Assembly (NCBI GenBank): GCA_900074885.1 | Contig: FJUW01000001.1 | Location: forward strand, 1,481,700-1,545,699 | DNA from: Rhynchosporium graminicola | Lineage: Eukaryota; Ascomycota; Leotiomycetes; Helotiales; Ploettnerulaceae | Direction: 5' to 3' | DNA: 64,000 nt | In this document: positions 49,301-60,916 of the stretch, one piece after another | Position numbering within the stretch: the first letter of the stretch is position 1 | How the letters are laid out: the number at the start of each line of letters is the position of its first letter | Position numbers and translations under genes: made by a program | Notes under the pieces: model-generated | What the model saw: only the letters and a program-made list of their open reading frames with translations | What the model was told of the DNA's origin: nothing | Database searches by the model: none

Positions 49301-50950
49301 AAGGTTTAATAAAACCTTTAGCTAAGTTATTAGTAATATACGCCTTTATAACTTAGAGTTCTTCAGCTGATATCTTATATAAGAGGGAGTATTTAAGACT
49401 CCTTTCAGCCCCTTCCTTAAGATCAATTCGGTAATCGTATAAACGATAAGGAGGGAGAACGTTACTAGCTTCCTTAGAGAAGACGTATATCTACTAGCTA
49501 TACTCGTGAGGAATCTATAGTTCTGAATCTAATTCGTTTAAGCTAATAGTAAATTATTAAGCGGTTTTATAGCGTTCCGTAAGATCAATAGTTAAAGAGC
49601 CGATAGTAGTATTACGTTACTAATTTGCGATTCGATCGTTAAGAAGCTTATCTACCTCGTAGAGAGTAATAGAGAAGATCTTATCGTTAGAAGACTTCTA
49701 GCGTTTATATAAGAGATGAAAAGCTAGGCCGCTGATTATATAGATCTCTAGCGTAGGAGGCTCTTAGAGAGGCAGGAGCACGAGAGGAGGTAATCTTTAT
49801 CGATATTAGCGCTTCCGTAGTAGCGTAGTAGCTATATTAGTACCTAGATTAGCTTCTATTAATTCGTAATACGGTCTTACGAGTAGTTTTAACTATTAAT
49901 CTATTATATGAATTATATAAGCGTAATCTTATACGTAGGTTTTTAACGTAGAGACTTCTATTTAGGTCTGAATTAGAGATTCACGCGGGATATAAGTAGT
50001 AATATTACTGAATCGTATATACTTCGGGCGTATATTAGTAGCTTTTCTAGCGTATAAAGACTTATCTCTACTACTCTTTTCTTATTCTTTAGATAATAAA
50101 AACTTAGGCTTAGTATATCTATAGGAAGTAATAGAAACGCTAGGGAAACAGTTCTCCCTAAGTAGTAATAATAGCAGAGGGTTCGTTACCTATAGAATAC
50201 TCTCTAAGGGAGAGTTTTAGATATTCTTATAGCTAGAAATCTCCCTTAAAATACGTCTAGCGTTCGGTAGCAGGTTTTTAATAATAGATAGAGAGTTAAT
50301 AATAGCTTAAATATTAATAAGAGAGTTAGCTACGCTTCGCTATATATCGTACGCTTCCTAGAACTGATTAAGGCGTTCGTTTCGTTCGTCAGCGTCATAT
50401 TAATAGCGCTAGTAAATATAGTATTTATATAAGTCCTTGATTTCGATCAGAGAGCTATAAACGTTACTAGGAGAAGTATCTAGTAGCTAAATAATCTATT
50501 ATTTAGAGGTATTTAAGAGTACTTGATATTCTAAAAGCTAGGTCCTCCCGAGTATAATACTATAGTTTCCGAGAGTAGTAATAAGAAAGGGGGTAAATAC
50601 TTGAACGCGACGATCTACTATTAAATTAAGTATTATATAGTAACTAATAGTACTACTATTAATACTATTAAAGCTTTTAATAGGAATTACGTTTAGTAGA
50701 GAGTAAATTAAAAGTTTTAAGAAAAAGGAAAAGGATTTAAGAAAAGAATAATTAATAAAATAATATCTATTAGCTCTAGAATCGAGAAGTACGAGTAGCT
50801 TATACGAAAGTCTATTCTTAGTAAGAGTAGTATATATAGTAAACGATTAACTACTAAGAAGCTTTATAAGGTTAAGATATCGCATATCTCGTATACTACC
50901 TAGGAAGGAGTCTTTCCTTAGGTATAGTCTTTTACTAGTAGTTTTAGGGT
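46400..50950 (-). pseudogene. Degraded pol of B1
   Basis: On the minus strand the RT region has FYIDFYTLNNLIRKD near 49200-49260, FTKLDIR near 49120 and AYLDNILIYSD near 48915-48945. RNase H follows at about 48360-48520 (IKIDTNNGVVAGILL, VAYFSKT, AELNYAIYDKEML). Integrase is expected between about 46.5 and 48.0 kb, but I did not resolve its motifs. The remaining stops are TAA/TAG of RIP type. Confidence 0.75.
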
Positions 50951-50999
50951 CTCGTTAGTATCTTAAAATACTACCTAGTCGTCACCTAACGATTCGCTA

Positions 51000-52346
51000 T
51001 TAATTCTATCTCTAGTATTATTTTTATTAATACGTTAAGGGGTATTTAGACGAATTAATAATCGATTAGAAGTAAAGTAATAAGTAGCGTTAGAAAGCGA
51101 TTATATATAAGGTATATCGTTTCGTGCAGAGTATTAGTATAAGGAACTGTTTTCCTGAGGAGGTATATTAGCAGTAGTAGTAAATAAGTCTTTCAGGCTA
51201 AATTCAGTACAAGTCTTTAGAGAGTTAGAAGAAGAGGAGCTTTCGTTATATCGTTAAGAGGAGGTATTAATAGGGCGTTCCCGAGTCGCGCTAGTCTTAG
51301 CTAAAGACTCGGAATAGCAAGTCTTTTCGATAAATTAACTTTAATCTTCAGCTTATATAGCTTTATATATTCTTCTAGTATTCTTAACGTTCTATACTAT
51401 TAGAAGAGCTATTTTCGAAGCTATAAAAGTAGCTTCTCTTATAAGTCCATTTTCAGAGTCGATTGATTATTCATACTAGCTTTACGAGCTAGTATACAGA
51501 AATTCTAATAGAACGTCTAAAAGGTCTATTTATACTCTATCTTTAGCGCTAAATAGCTAGCTCTTATAGTTTACTAATCATATAGGTTTAATAAGAAAGA
51601 GATAAGTTAAGTGATTATATTAAGTGAATCGATTATATTACTTTCCTTATTATATTCTAGTTCTAGGAATAAGAGTTCTAGGTAGGTTCTAGCTATTCCT
51701 TCTATTTAATTAAGTAACTAATCTTTATAGTAATCTTCGTTAAGGAAGTAGCTAGAGTAGCGCCGGAGAGTATTACGTATCTATACTTCCTAGAGTTTTA
51801 GAGAGTAGTCGATTCTATTAGAGAGTCTATTTAGAAAGTTGGGAATCTTCTTAATACGAGTTACGTAAGATATAGAAGAAATTCTACTTATAGAGCGTTC
51901 TCTATAAGAGTTTTCTTTAATTAATAGTAGAGGAGGAGTTAGCGAATAAAGATCGTCGAAAGATATAGATTTAGTAGTACGAGTAGCTATCGTTTAGCGT
52001 ACCTTATATAGTTCAATCTATAATTATTATAATTAATCTACTATATCCTTCTTTAATTATATTTCTTCCGCGAGCTTTCTTTCTGCCTCTTATAGCTAGT
52101 AAGCACGATCTTCTTATAAGTTACTTATAGTTACTATTACTATAGGGGTATTATCGGGGAGGTTTAGTAACTTAGTGAGTTTATTAATTATAGTAAGAGT
52201 TAGAGAGCTTAACTCGGATAAAGCGTTATCGCGAGCACTTTCTACTATAGAGAGAGATAGATTATAGCGAGTATTACGAGTCGCCGAAGAATAGGAGGTA
52301 GAAGTAGAGAGAGTTAAAGAACTAGTTATTAATTTATTAGACTTAG
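51000..52346 (-). pseudogene. Degraded gag of B1
   Basis: An 82-codon open piece (52114-52362) covers the gag N-terminus, with SATRNTRYNLSLSIVESARD and LNLPDN. The same protein is read on the plus strand in B2 near 63160-63300. It is cut from its 5' UTR and LTR by A4. Confidence 0.65.
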
Positions 52347-52614
52347 TGTGACGATAGCTCACCTGAATATCATATGAGAAGAAGGATAGATAATAGGGCC
52401 CAAGTTCATAGGTATCCCGGCAGAACTAGTATCCGACCCGGTATAGTATCGGACTAGTACCGGTATATATATATAAGGTGCTTTATACTCTATCTCTCTT
52501 CTTCTTCCTTCCTTATCTTTTTGTTTCCTTCGTAGTAGACTATATAAGATCGCTCTTAGCCTCCCTACTTGTTTATTCTTACTTATATACTACCTTAAGT
52601 CTTATATTATTATA
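52347..52614 (+). repeat. 5' LTR of A4
   Basis: 268 bp. Begins TGTGACGATAGCTCACCTGA, the only copy in the window with the unmutated first eight bases. Confidence 0.93.
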
Positions 52615-52757
52615 TTAAATAAAAAGATTAAGATAGCCGGAGATAGCTTACTATAATATCTTACTACTAAGTTAGTTATTCGATAACTACTCGTATATAG
52701 CCGAGATACTAGAGATCTCTCGGATAACTATAAATTAGGGTTTAATTTAGCTTATTA

Positions 52758-53520
52758 TAAATAGTATAATAGAGGAGGTCTTCGCTAACGCTCCTTTAAT
52801 AACTCCCTTAGTATAAAGGAATTATAGATAGATTTTAAAGAAAGTATAATAAATACCCCGGAACTTTAACCTCTACGTATCGCTACCGAAATAGCCCTAA
52901 TATACCTCTTTTTAAGCTATTATTATAGCTCTTAACTAATAAACTAGAGACCTCTCTAGTTCTAGGGGAACCTAACGCGATCCCTCCCGCTCTACCTCTG
53001 AACCTAATCTATTATACTTTTCCTTACTCTAAACGTCTCTTACCTTAGAGAATATTAATACCTTATTAAGGAAGTACTAACTGAGAGGGAAAGGAAAACA
53101 AAAGCGAAATTCACTAGGAGTATAATCGCTAAGTATTCNTAAATAGTATAATAGAGGAGGTCTTCGCTAACGCTCCTTTAATAACTCCCTTAGTATAAAG
53201 GAATTATAGATAGATTTTAAAGAAAGTATAATAAATACCCCGGAACTTTAACCTCTACGTATCGCTACCGAAATAGCCCTAATATACCTCTTTTTAAGCT
53301 ATTATTATAGCTCTTAACTAATAAACTAGAGACCTCTCTAGTTCTAGGGGAACCTAACGCGATCCCTCCCGCTCTACCTCTGAACCTAATCTATTATACT
53401 TTTCCTTACTCTAAACGTCTCTTACCTTAGAGAATATTAATACCTTATTAAGGAAGTACTAACTGAGAGGGAAAGGAAAACAAAAGCGAAATTCACTAGG
53501 AGTATAATCGCTAAGTATTC
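52758..53520. other. False 381-bp direct duplication across a single N (53139)
   Basis: Bases 52758-53138 and 53140-53520 read the same throughout. Removing one copy and the N brings A4 to 7,776 bp. In a RIP genome a real duplicate would not stay identical, so it is an unmerged contig overlap. Confidence 0.92.
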
Positions 53521-56500
53521 CTACTACTATAGGTAACTCGAACCTGATCTATTCCCTCTTATAATAATTAGTAGACTAGGAGGAAAAGAATAACTCTTTA
53601 GAAGATACTATAGATAGACTAATCTCCGTATAAGATAAGTTCCTTATAGGGGTCCCTCGCCTGTCTTCGACTCTCCTACTAGAACTAATACTATAATCTC
53701 TACGTATAGTAGAGTTTAATAACTTAATAAACTCTATTCTAATACGTAATACTAAGAGAGAGGATATTATTCCTAATAAACTATCTCTCTCTCCTAGCGC
53801 CGAATTAGTAGAGTTACGCCTTAGGAAGTCTTATCTTACTAAGAAGATCCTACCTCTAGATAATAGATCGGACCTTACTTTCCTCTAATAGAGAGTATCG
53901 ATACGAGACTAGCTAGTTATAAATACTAACTATTACTTTACAGACTTCTCCCGGCGCGTTCTCGTATAGGAGCTAGTTACTAGATTAGCTAAGGAGTATC
54001 TTACGCTTTAGTACTTCGCTAATAAGTTTAAAACTAGCGATAAAATAATCTCCTTATTAGAGGAGAACTTTCTTATTAGTTTAGAGAAAGATAATTATTA
54101 TAACGCTTTCTACTACTTAGAAATATAATAACCTAGCTATATATATAAGACTTTCGCCGAGTTTCGTAGTCGATTTTAAAGTACTACTATCTAAAGTAAA
54201 GTTAAAAAGAAAGAGTAGTTCTTCTATATATAGGATAAGATTATACTATCTTTACGCGCTTTAACTCTTATTATTAAACTAATATAGAATAAGGATTACG
54301 CTTCTATAGTTAGATCCTTACTTTCTTTTAATACTAAGTATTACTATAACTTAGAATATACTTATCCCGAGAAAGCTACTGCTTAAGTATAGTACTATAA
54401 GCCTACTATTACTACTGCGACTACTATTAGTTCTACCTCTTACTAGTCCTTAAGCTTAGCTCCTTGATAAACTACTCCTGTACTATATATACGTACCTTT
54501 ACCCCGGTACGGTCTAGTACTCTCTCCGCGCTAAAACGCCCTGCTACCTCGACCGGAGAACCCCTTAAGTATTATAGTTATAGATAGCTCAGTTATATTA
54601 AGCTAGATTACCCTAACTCGCCTAAGGTTTAATTAATTAACGAATTTCCGGAAGAAGATTAAGTAACTAAGGAAGTAGTAGAAGATATACTCTCTGAATC
54701 TAGACTAATACTAAAGGGAAATAATAAGGCTTAAGTAAAAACTCTTTCCTAAGTCTATATAAGTATAATCTCTCTAATCTAGACCTTAACTCTTTAATAG
54801 AAAGTAAGTAATTTATATACCTAACTATAGTTAGTATAAATAGGCTAAGAGTCTCTATAAATAGCTTAATTGATACTAGAGCGAATAGTTATCTGTTTAT
54901 TAATCGTACTCTTACTAGATAACTATTAAGGGCCCTTAGTATTAAAATCGAGCTACTACCTTATTCTATTCTAATACGTAGTTTCTAATAATCTATTAGA
55001 ACCTATATTACTTATTTTATATATTTATACTTTTCTATTAATAGTAAGCGTATTTATAACTACTCTTTTATTCTCCTCGATTTAGGATAATAAGATATAA
55101 TTATTAGTATTAAATAGATATAACGATTTTAAGTTAAGCTAAATACGCTCTACTATAAGCTACTATAGTCGGAACGCTATCTAGCTACCTTCTAATATAA
55201 TAAGGAGATAATTATAATTCTACTGCCTTATAAACCTAGTATTAATTAATCTTACTAAATCGACGCTAACGCGTAGGACTTAGCTATAAACTAGCTAGAC
55301 TGATACCGATTATATTAAATAGTAGCGATATAATATATTAATATATTATCCTTACTCTTTAACTTATTTCTGCTTATTACTAAGGAATCCGAACCTTTTT
55401 CCGCTCTGAATTCATCGAGAAAAGTACTTGCGCCGAAACTTTACTATAAGTACTCCTCTTAACCTCTGAGGATCTAGAAACTAGTTCCGATTTACTAAAT
55501 TAGTACTATAGCTTTTTACTTTAATATAAAACGTAAAAGTTCCGAATTATTCTTTACTAGTATCTATAAGATAGACTACCTCTTATAAGACTATCTAAAT
55601 AGCGACTCTCCTAAGGATCCCGATACTAAACGACTTATAGCCGAAAAGCTACTAGAATAGTACTATACCCTTAAGGAAGCCTTTTCGAAGCGGGATTCTA
55701 ATATTCTTCTGCTATATCGCTTATATAATTATAAAATCATTCTAGAAGAACTATTACTTAACGTATATTCGCTCCTATATTAGTAATCTACAGACGAATT
55801 ATAAGTAACTAAGGAGTATCTTATAGAGAACTTAGATAAGAGATTTATTAAATCTAGCTAAAGTCCCTTTATATTACCCGTACTATTCGTTAAGAAGGCC
55901 GATAGAGAATTACGCTTCTATATCGACTATCATAAGCTTAATATAATTACTCGAAAGGATTCCTACCTAATACCTAAGATCGATAAGCTCTTAACTTATA
56001 TATCTAAAGTAGTAATCTTTACTAAACTAGATATCTAAGTAATATTTAACTATATTTATATAGACTCCGAATCAGAGGAGTATATTACCTTCCGAACCTG
56101 CTTCAGATCTTATAAATATAAAGTACTACTTTTTAGGCTTTATAATAAACCTAGTACGTACTAGCGATATATAAATAATATATTACTAGACTACTTAGAT
56201 AATTTCTATATAACTTACTTAGATAATATCCTTATATACTCGGAAATGCTCTAAGAATATAAAGAATATATTAAATTAGTACTATAATACTTAATAGATA
56301 CTAGACTTTAGGTAAATATTAAGAAAAGCGAATTCTATATTACTCGGACTAAATACCTTAGATATATTATTACTACTAACGGAATCGAGCTAGATCCTGA
56401 GAAAGTAATATTATTAGTAGACTAGAAGTACCCCGAAATAGTAATAGTTATAAAATCCTTCTTAGGATTCTATAAGTTCTACTATTAATTTATTCGGAAT

Positions 56501-58000
56501 TTCGGCCTTATTACTAAACCTCTCTTAGTGCTTACTCGGCCTATAGTACTATAGAATTTCACTAACGATTATAAGAAGTCCTTCGACGATTTACGTTAAT
56601 AGCTACTATTAGTATAGAAACTATATTATTTTAACTCTGAATTATAAACTAAACTAGAAACTAATACTTCTAATAGTATAATAGCTAGAGTTATCTACTA
56701 ATTATATAAAGATAACTAGTAGTATCTAATTAGATTCTTCTCTTATATTCTTAATAGATATAAATTAAACTAAGAGATTTACGATAAGGAGCTATACGCT
56801 ATTATTAAGTCTTTCCGGAAATAGAAACCGGAACTTATATCTCTATAATATTATACTAGCGTGTATATAGACTATCGATCCTTAGAATACTTTATAACTA
56901 CTAAGGTCTTAACTAATAAGTAAGCTAGATAGATAGAATTCCTTTCCGAATTCAACTTTTAAATTATATATATACTTAGTAAAGATAACGCTAAAGCTAA
57001 TATCCTTAGCTATAAGGAATAAGATCTAAGGATATAAGAATAATAGAAATAGGATAGTAGATCTTAAGTTTTACTACCTTTAGATTACTTAGACCTTAGG
57101 ATTAATACGGAACTAGCTAAGTATTATATCGATTAAATTAGTTATATATGCCTAATATTACTAGGGACTAATACGCTACTAGAACCTATACGTAATTTCT
57201 TTAATTTAATCGAGAAGCTATACTAATTTAACTAAGAATCGTTCTCTAATAAACAGAATATATTAGGAGATAGCTATACTATTAATAATAGTTTACTACT
57301 TTATAATAGTCGTCTATATATATAACGCTATACCCTGCTATATACTTATTTAATTAGCGAAGTCTATAATTAAGTTTCCTCTACTTATTTAAATACTTAT
57401 AAGACCGCTGAAATAATTTCTACCTATTACTACTAGAAAAGACTTATATCAGATATGAAATAGTATACTCGTAATTACTGCCCTTATTAGTACTCTCATC
57501 TGAAGTAAACGAAATAGTAAGGATTCTTCTACTTATTACTAGTACTTAGCTACTTTATATAGTACTTAGCTATAGATTTTAAGGACTTCCTGCCTAATAA
57601 CTAAGGATTTAATAAGATATTAGTATTTATTAACTACCTAAGGAAGGACTCTGTATCGATACTATACTACTATAATATTAATACTCGTAGGATAATAATA
57701 TTATTTATTTAATAGATATATCGTTTCGGATATACCCTTAAGTTAATTATATCCGATTAAGGAGCTTAGTTAGTCTTATCCTTTTAGTAAGAGTTTTACT
57801 ATATAATTAGAGTTAAGGTTAAGCTCTCTACCTCTTTCTACTAGTAAACCGATAGATAAACGGAGATTATAAATTAGTATATTAACTAACGCCTTAGACT
57901 TTTTATTAATTACTACTAGAGTAACTAAGGCGAACTATTACTAATAATAGACCGCGCTTAAGTAACCCTACTTTATAACTCTATCGGTATAGCGCTATAT
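53521..58000 (+). pseudogene. Degraded gag-pol of A4
   Basis: Same order and motifs as A1, with a few sites less mutated (protease IDTRANS, RT IDYHKLN). Integrase has AIDFKDFP near 57568 and an SD site near 57748. Stops are TAA/TAG only in the stretches I read. Not functional. Confidence 0.75.
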
Positions 58001-58769
58001 ACTCTTAAATATAATATACTACTATAGAATAGCTAAGACTAGAAGTAACTTACCGGATCGATACTATAAGAGAAGCTTAATTATACTAATACTAAATCTT
58101 TAGCTAAACGTACTAAATCCGCTATCGAGGTTATAAAAGCTAATATAATAGCTACTTAGTATAAGATAAGCGCCGTAACTAACCCGAAATAGCGTAGTAT
58201 TAACTAGGAAGTTAGAGATAAGGTATTTCTCTCTATAAAGAACCTTAAGAATTACTAGCTAAGTAAGAAGCTATCTAGTCTCTAGGCAGGATTATACTAG
58301 GTCCTAGCTAAGATCAGATACTCCTATAAGCTAGATTTACCCCCGGGATCTTCTATTTATAATATATTCGCTTCCGAATTACTCTTTAAAGACCCGGATA
58401 ACTTATTATTAAGCTAGGAGTTATAAAACCTACTCCTAGAGGTTATTACTACTTAAGAAGAGTAAGAGTTATAAGATATACTCGCTATATAGCTCCTAAG
58501 AGGTAATCTGAAGTATTAAGTTAGCTAGCTAAGCTATAACCCGGACCTAACTTAGTATAACGCTTCCGACCTAATAAGTACTCCGTATAAGCTTAGAGAC
58601 TTCTACGCTACTAACCTAAGTAAACCTAGACCTCTGCGTAAACTAGAATAGTAGATTAAAGCCTAGGAAGATAGAATAAATAACTATAGTTACTTAGAGG
58701 ATAATAAGCTATTATAGTTACTAGTATCAGAATTTATTACTAAGGATAATCCCCTGATTATACTCCGTA

Positions 58770-60220
58770 ATAACGCCGTATCTAGAACTCTATTTCTTTA
58801 ACTACTTCTACTTTATTAGTTTTCTCTCCTAAGTTCTCCGGAGCTTCTAGTAAATCTGGAATATTTAGAACTAGAACTACTATATCTAACTTCTTACTTA
58901 AATCTACTAACATAGCCCTAGTAGTAGACTAAGTATAATAGCTAATCCTATAGGCTTTCTTCTTTAGAGAGGGTCCGGGAATATCTAGATCTGACGCTAT
59001 CTCTAAACTAGAAAGCAAATTCCTTTTTCCCTTAGTATTAGATATCGTAGCCTTAAATATAGCTTTCTTTATAAATTCCCGTATAATACTATTTAACTCT
59101 TTTATCTACTTTAATACTATTTATATTATTAACTTAGACTTCGCTGAATCTACTATTAAAAGATCTAGATCCTATATCACGTTAGTATTATACTAGTATC
59201 TAAGGGTTTAAGATTATAACTTATTATCTTAATAAACTCTAACTCCTTAAATACTTTCTCTATAGAACGCCTTAAAGCCTAAGTCTCTACTAATTATATA
59301 GTAGTAATCTCTAACGTAGTAATAGGAGTAGCAGATTTCGCGAGATAATAGATCTGATTAATAGCCTTATAAGTAGCTACGATACTATCCCGATTTAGCT
59401 CCGCGTCCTTAGCTTCGCTACTAAGAAGTAAACTAGATAAAATAGTATACTTCGTATTAATATAGTTAGGTAACTATAACGCGTTAGTATATATAACTAC
59501 GTTTATATTCAAGTAACTTATATACTTATAACTACTCTTTAACGCCGAATAATACTTATAAAGCTTAGAGTTAAGCTTATTAAATAAGCATAAGAATTCT
59601 AAAATAGGAGTATTATTATACTTTATCTTAAGGAAAGCGTGAATATATCGCAGGTAATATATATAATACGCCGCTGAAAGAGTACTAGTAAGAACTAGTA
59701 AAGGCACTATAGGAGTTAGTATTATAGATCTATGAAACCCCTATATTATACTTAAAACTATCCCTAAAACTAAGATAGGAAACTTACTTATATTAAGAGA
59801 AGAGTTAATTAGGTCGATTAATATATAAGATTATAGTAGACTGCTATAGTAGTTAGTAATAATACCTACTCTAGGAGCTATATTATAGTCTAAGGAGAGT
59901 AAACTTATAAGTTAAAGTAGTTATCGCAGTTGAAAAGGAAAAGCTCTAATATTAATAAACCCCTTCCTTTATATACCTTACGCCCTACTTAAACTCGACT
60001 CTTACTATAAACAGATAAAGTAAATACCGCTTACCGCCCGATTTAGAAGCTATAACTAATATAGTACTGTTATAGCGATATAACTAGTTAGAACCTGATA
60101 AAGAATTTACTATTACTAAAGAGCAGCTAGCGCCTATTACGCGAATATCGACGAAAACAGTTATAATAAAGACTAATTCCAGTATAAACTATAACCTTCT
60201 GAGCTTAGGGTCAAGCTCTT
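58770..60220 (-). pseudogene. Antisense accessory ORF relic of A4
   Basis: From about 60220 down to 59180 one minus-strand frame runs about 350 codons with TAA/TAG but no TGA. It includes a stop-free 77-codon piece (59474-59707) with AYYIYYLRYIHAFLKIKYNN and LFNKLNSKLYKYY. Further down, one base out of frame, comes DLDLLIVDSAKSK, ELNSIIREFIKKAIFKA, DLDIPGPSLKKK and DLSKKLDIVV. The part looks helical with an acidic, lysine-rich C-terminus. No family recognised. TGA depletion is partly due to RIP, so absence of TGA alone is weak evidence; agreement of residues between copies is the better support. Confidence 0.55.
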
Positions 60221-60236
60221 CTTAAGGGGGGGGTAA

Positions 60237-60504
60237 TATAACAATAGCTTACCTGAATATTATATAAGAAGAAGGATAGATAATAGGGCCTAAGTTCATA
60301 GGTATCCCGGCAGAACTAGTATCCGACCCGGTATAATATCGGACTAGTACTAGTATATATATATAAGGTGCTTTATACTCTATCTCTCTTCTTCTTCCTT
60401 CCTTATCTTTTTGTTTCCTTCGTAGTAGACTATATAAGATCGCTCTTAGCCTTCCTACTTGTTTATTCTTACTTATATACCGCCTTGAGTCTTGTGTCGT
60501 TATA
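60237..60504 (+). repeat. 3' LTR of A4
   Basis: 268 bp. The outer end keeps CTTGAGTCTTGTGTCG, while the inner copy in the 5' LTR reads CTTAAGTCTTATATTA. Confidence 0.93.
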
Positions 60505-60509
60505 CTTAG

Positions 60510-60665
60510 GTTACTTCTATTTAGGTACTATTCTTCAAGTTTATACTTAGTATAAGCCTTCTCTATATAGCGTAGTCTCCTGCGTTTAGTAGCTCTAGGC
60601 ACAGAGGTATAATATAAGTAGATATTTACTATCTTTCTAGACGTAGGTAAAAGAGTTATAGATAA
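60510..60665 (-). other. 5' leader of B1
   Basis: Sequence between the A4 insertion and the B1 5' LTR. It matches, inverted, the B2 stretch following its LTR (about 62949-63110), so it is the untranslated leader before gag. Confidence 0.7.
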
Positions 60666-60911
60666 TATAGCGCTTACTCTAGAAAGGTCTTACGTATTAC
60701 CTAATAGGTAAGACCTTATATTATATAGAATATGAAGTAGTAAGAATCAACTTAGAATCTATAACTAAAGAGCTAAGAAGTAGAAGAGAGAAGAGAAAGT
60801 ATATATAAAAGGGGCTCTGCGGAGCTCTCGGTAATCTCGCTTAGTATACCCGATTGGGAGTACTTGCTGGTCCCACTAAGTCCATATTAGTTACATGCCA
60901 TAACTATCATA
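60666..60911 (-). repeat. 5' LTR of B1
   Basis: 246 bp, same as 46140-46385 apart from RIP changes. Outer end keeps TTACATGCCATAACTATCA. Confidence 0.9.
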
Positions 60912-60916
60912 GAGTG

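Larger units (their letters stand above)
52347..60504 (+). mobile_element. Ty3/gypsy copy A4, nested in B1
   Basis: LTRs of 268 bp at 52347-52614 and 60237-60504, with CTTAG duplicated outside (52342-52346, 60505-60509). The polypurine tract AAGGGGGGGG precedes the 3' LTR. It measures 8,158 bp, or 7,776 after removing the false duplication at 53139. It is the least mutated family A copy at its edges, with TGTGACGA intact at 52347. gag-pol follows the A1 order: knuckle near 54563-54613, IDTRANS near 54871, IDYHKLN near 55925, YLDNIL near 56218, integrase near 57570-57870. Confidence 0.93.
46140..60911 (-). mobile_element. Ty3/gypsy family B element B1, split by A4
   Basis: LTRs of 246 bp at 46140-46385 (3') and 60666-60911 (5'), with GAGTG duplicated outside (46135-46139, 60912-60916). 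A C-rich tract (CCCCCCCCT, the complement of a polypurine tract) follows the left LTR. Removing A4 and its 5-base duplication leaves about 6.6 kb. The minus strand carries gag near 51.0-52.3 kb and pol below it. RIP-mutated throughout. Confidence 0.9.

Noticed and set aside
52114..52362. 82-codon minus-strand ORF as an independent gene
   Set aside because: Same protein as the gag N-terminus of B2; its first codons run into the A4 LTR, so it is a truncated gag relic.
60368..60550. 60-codon hydrophobic ORF
   Set aside because: It lies inside the A4 3' LTR and runs past its end; pyrimidine-rich LTR DNA reads as Leu/Phe/Ser by chance.
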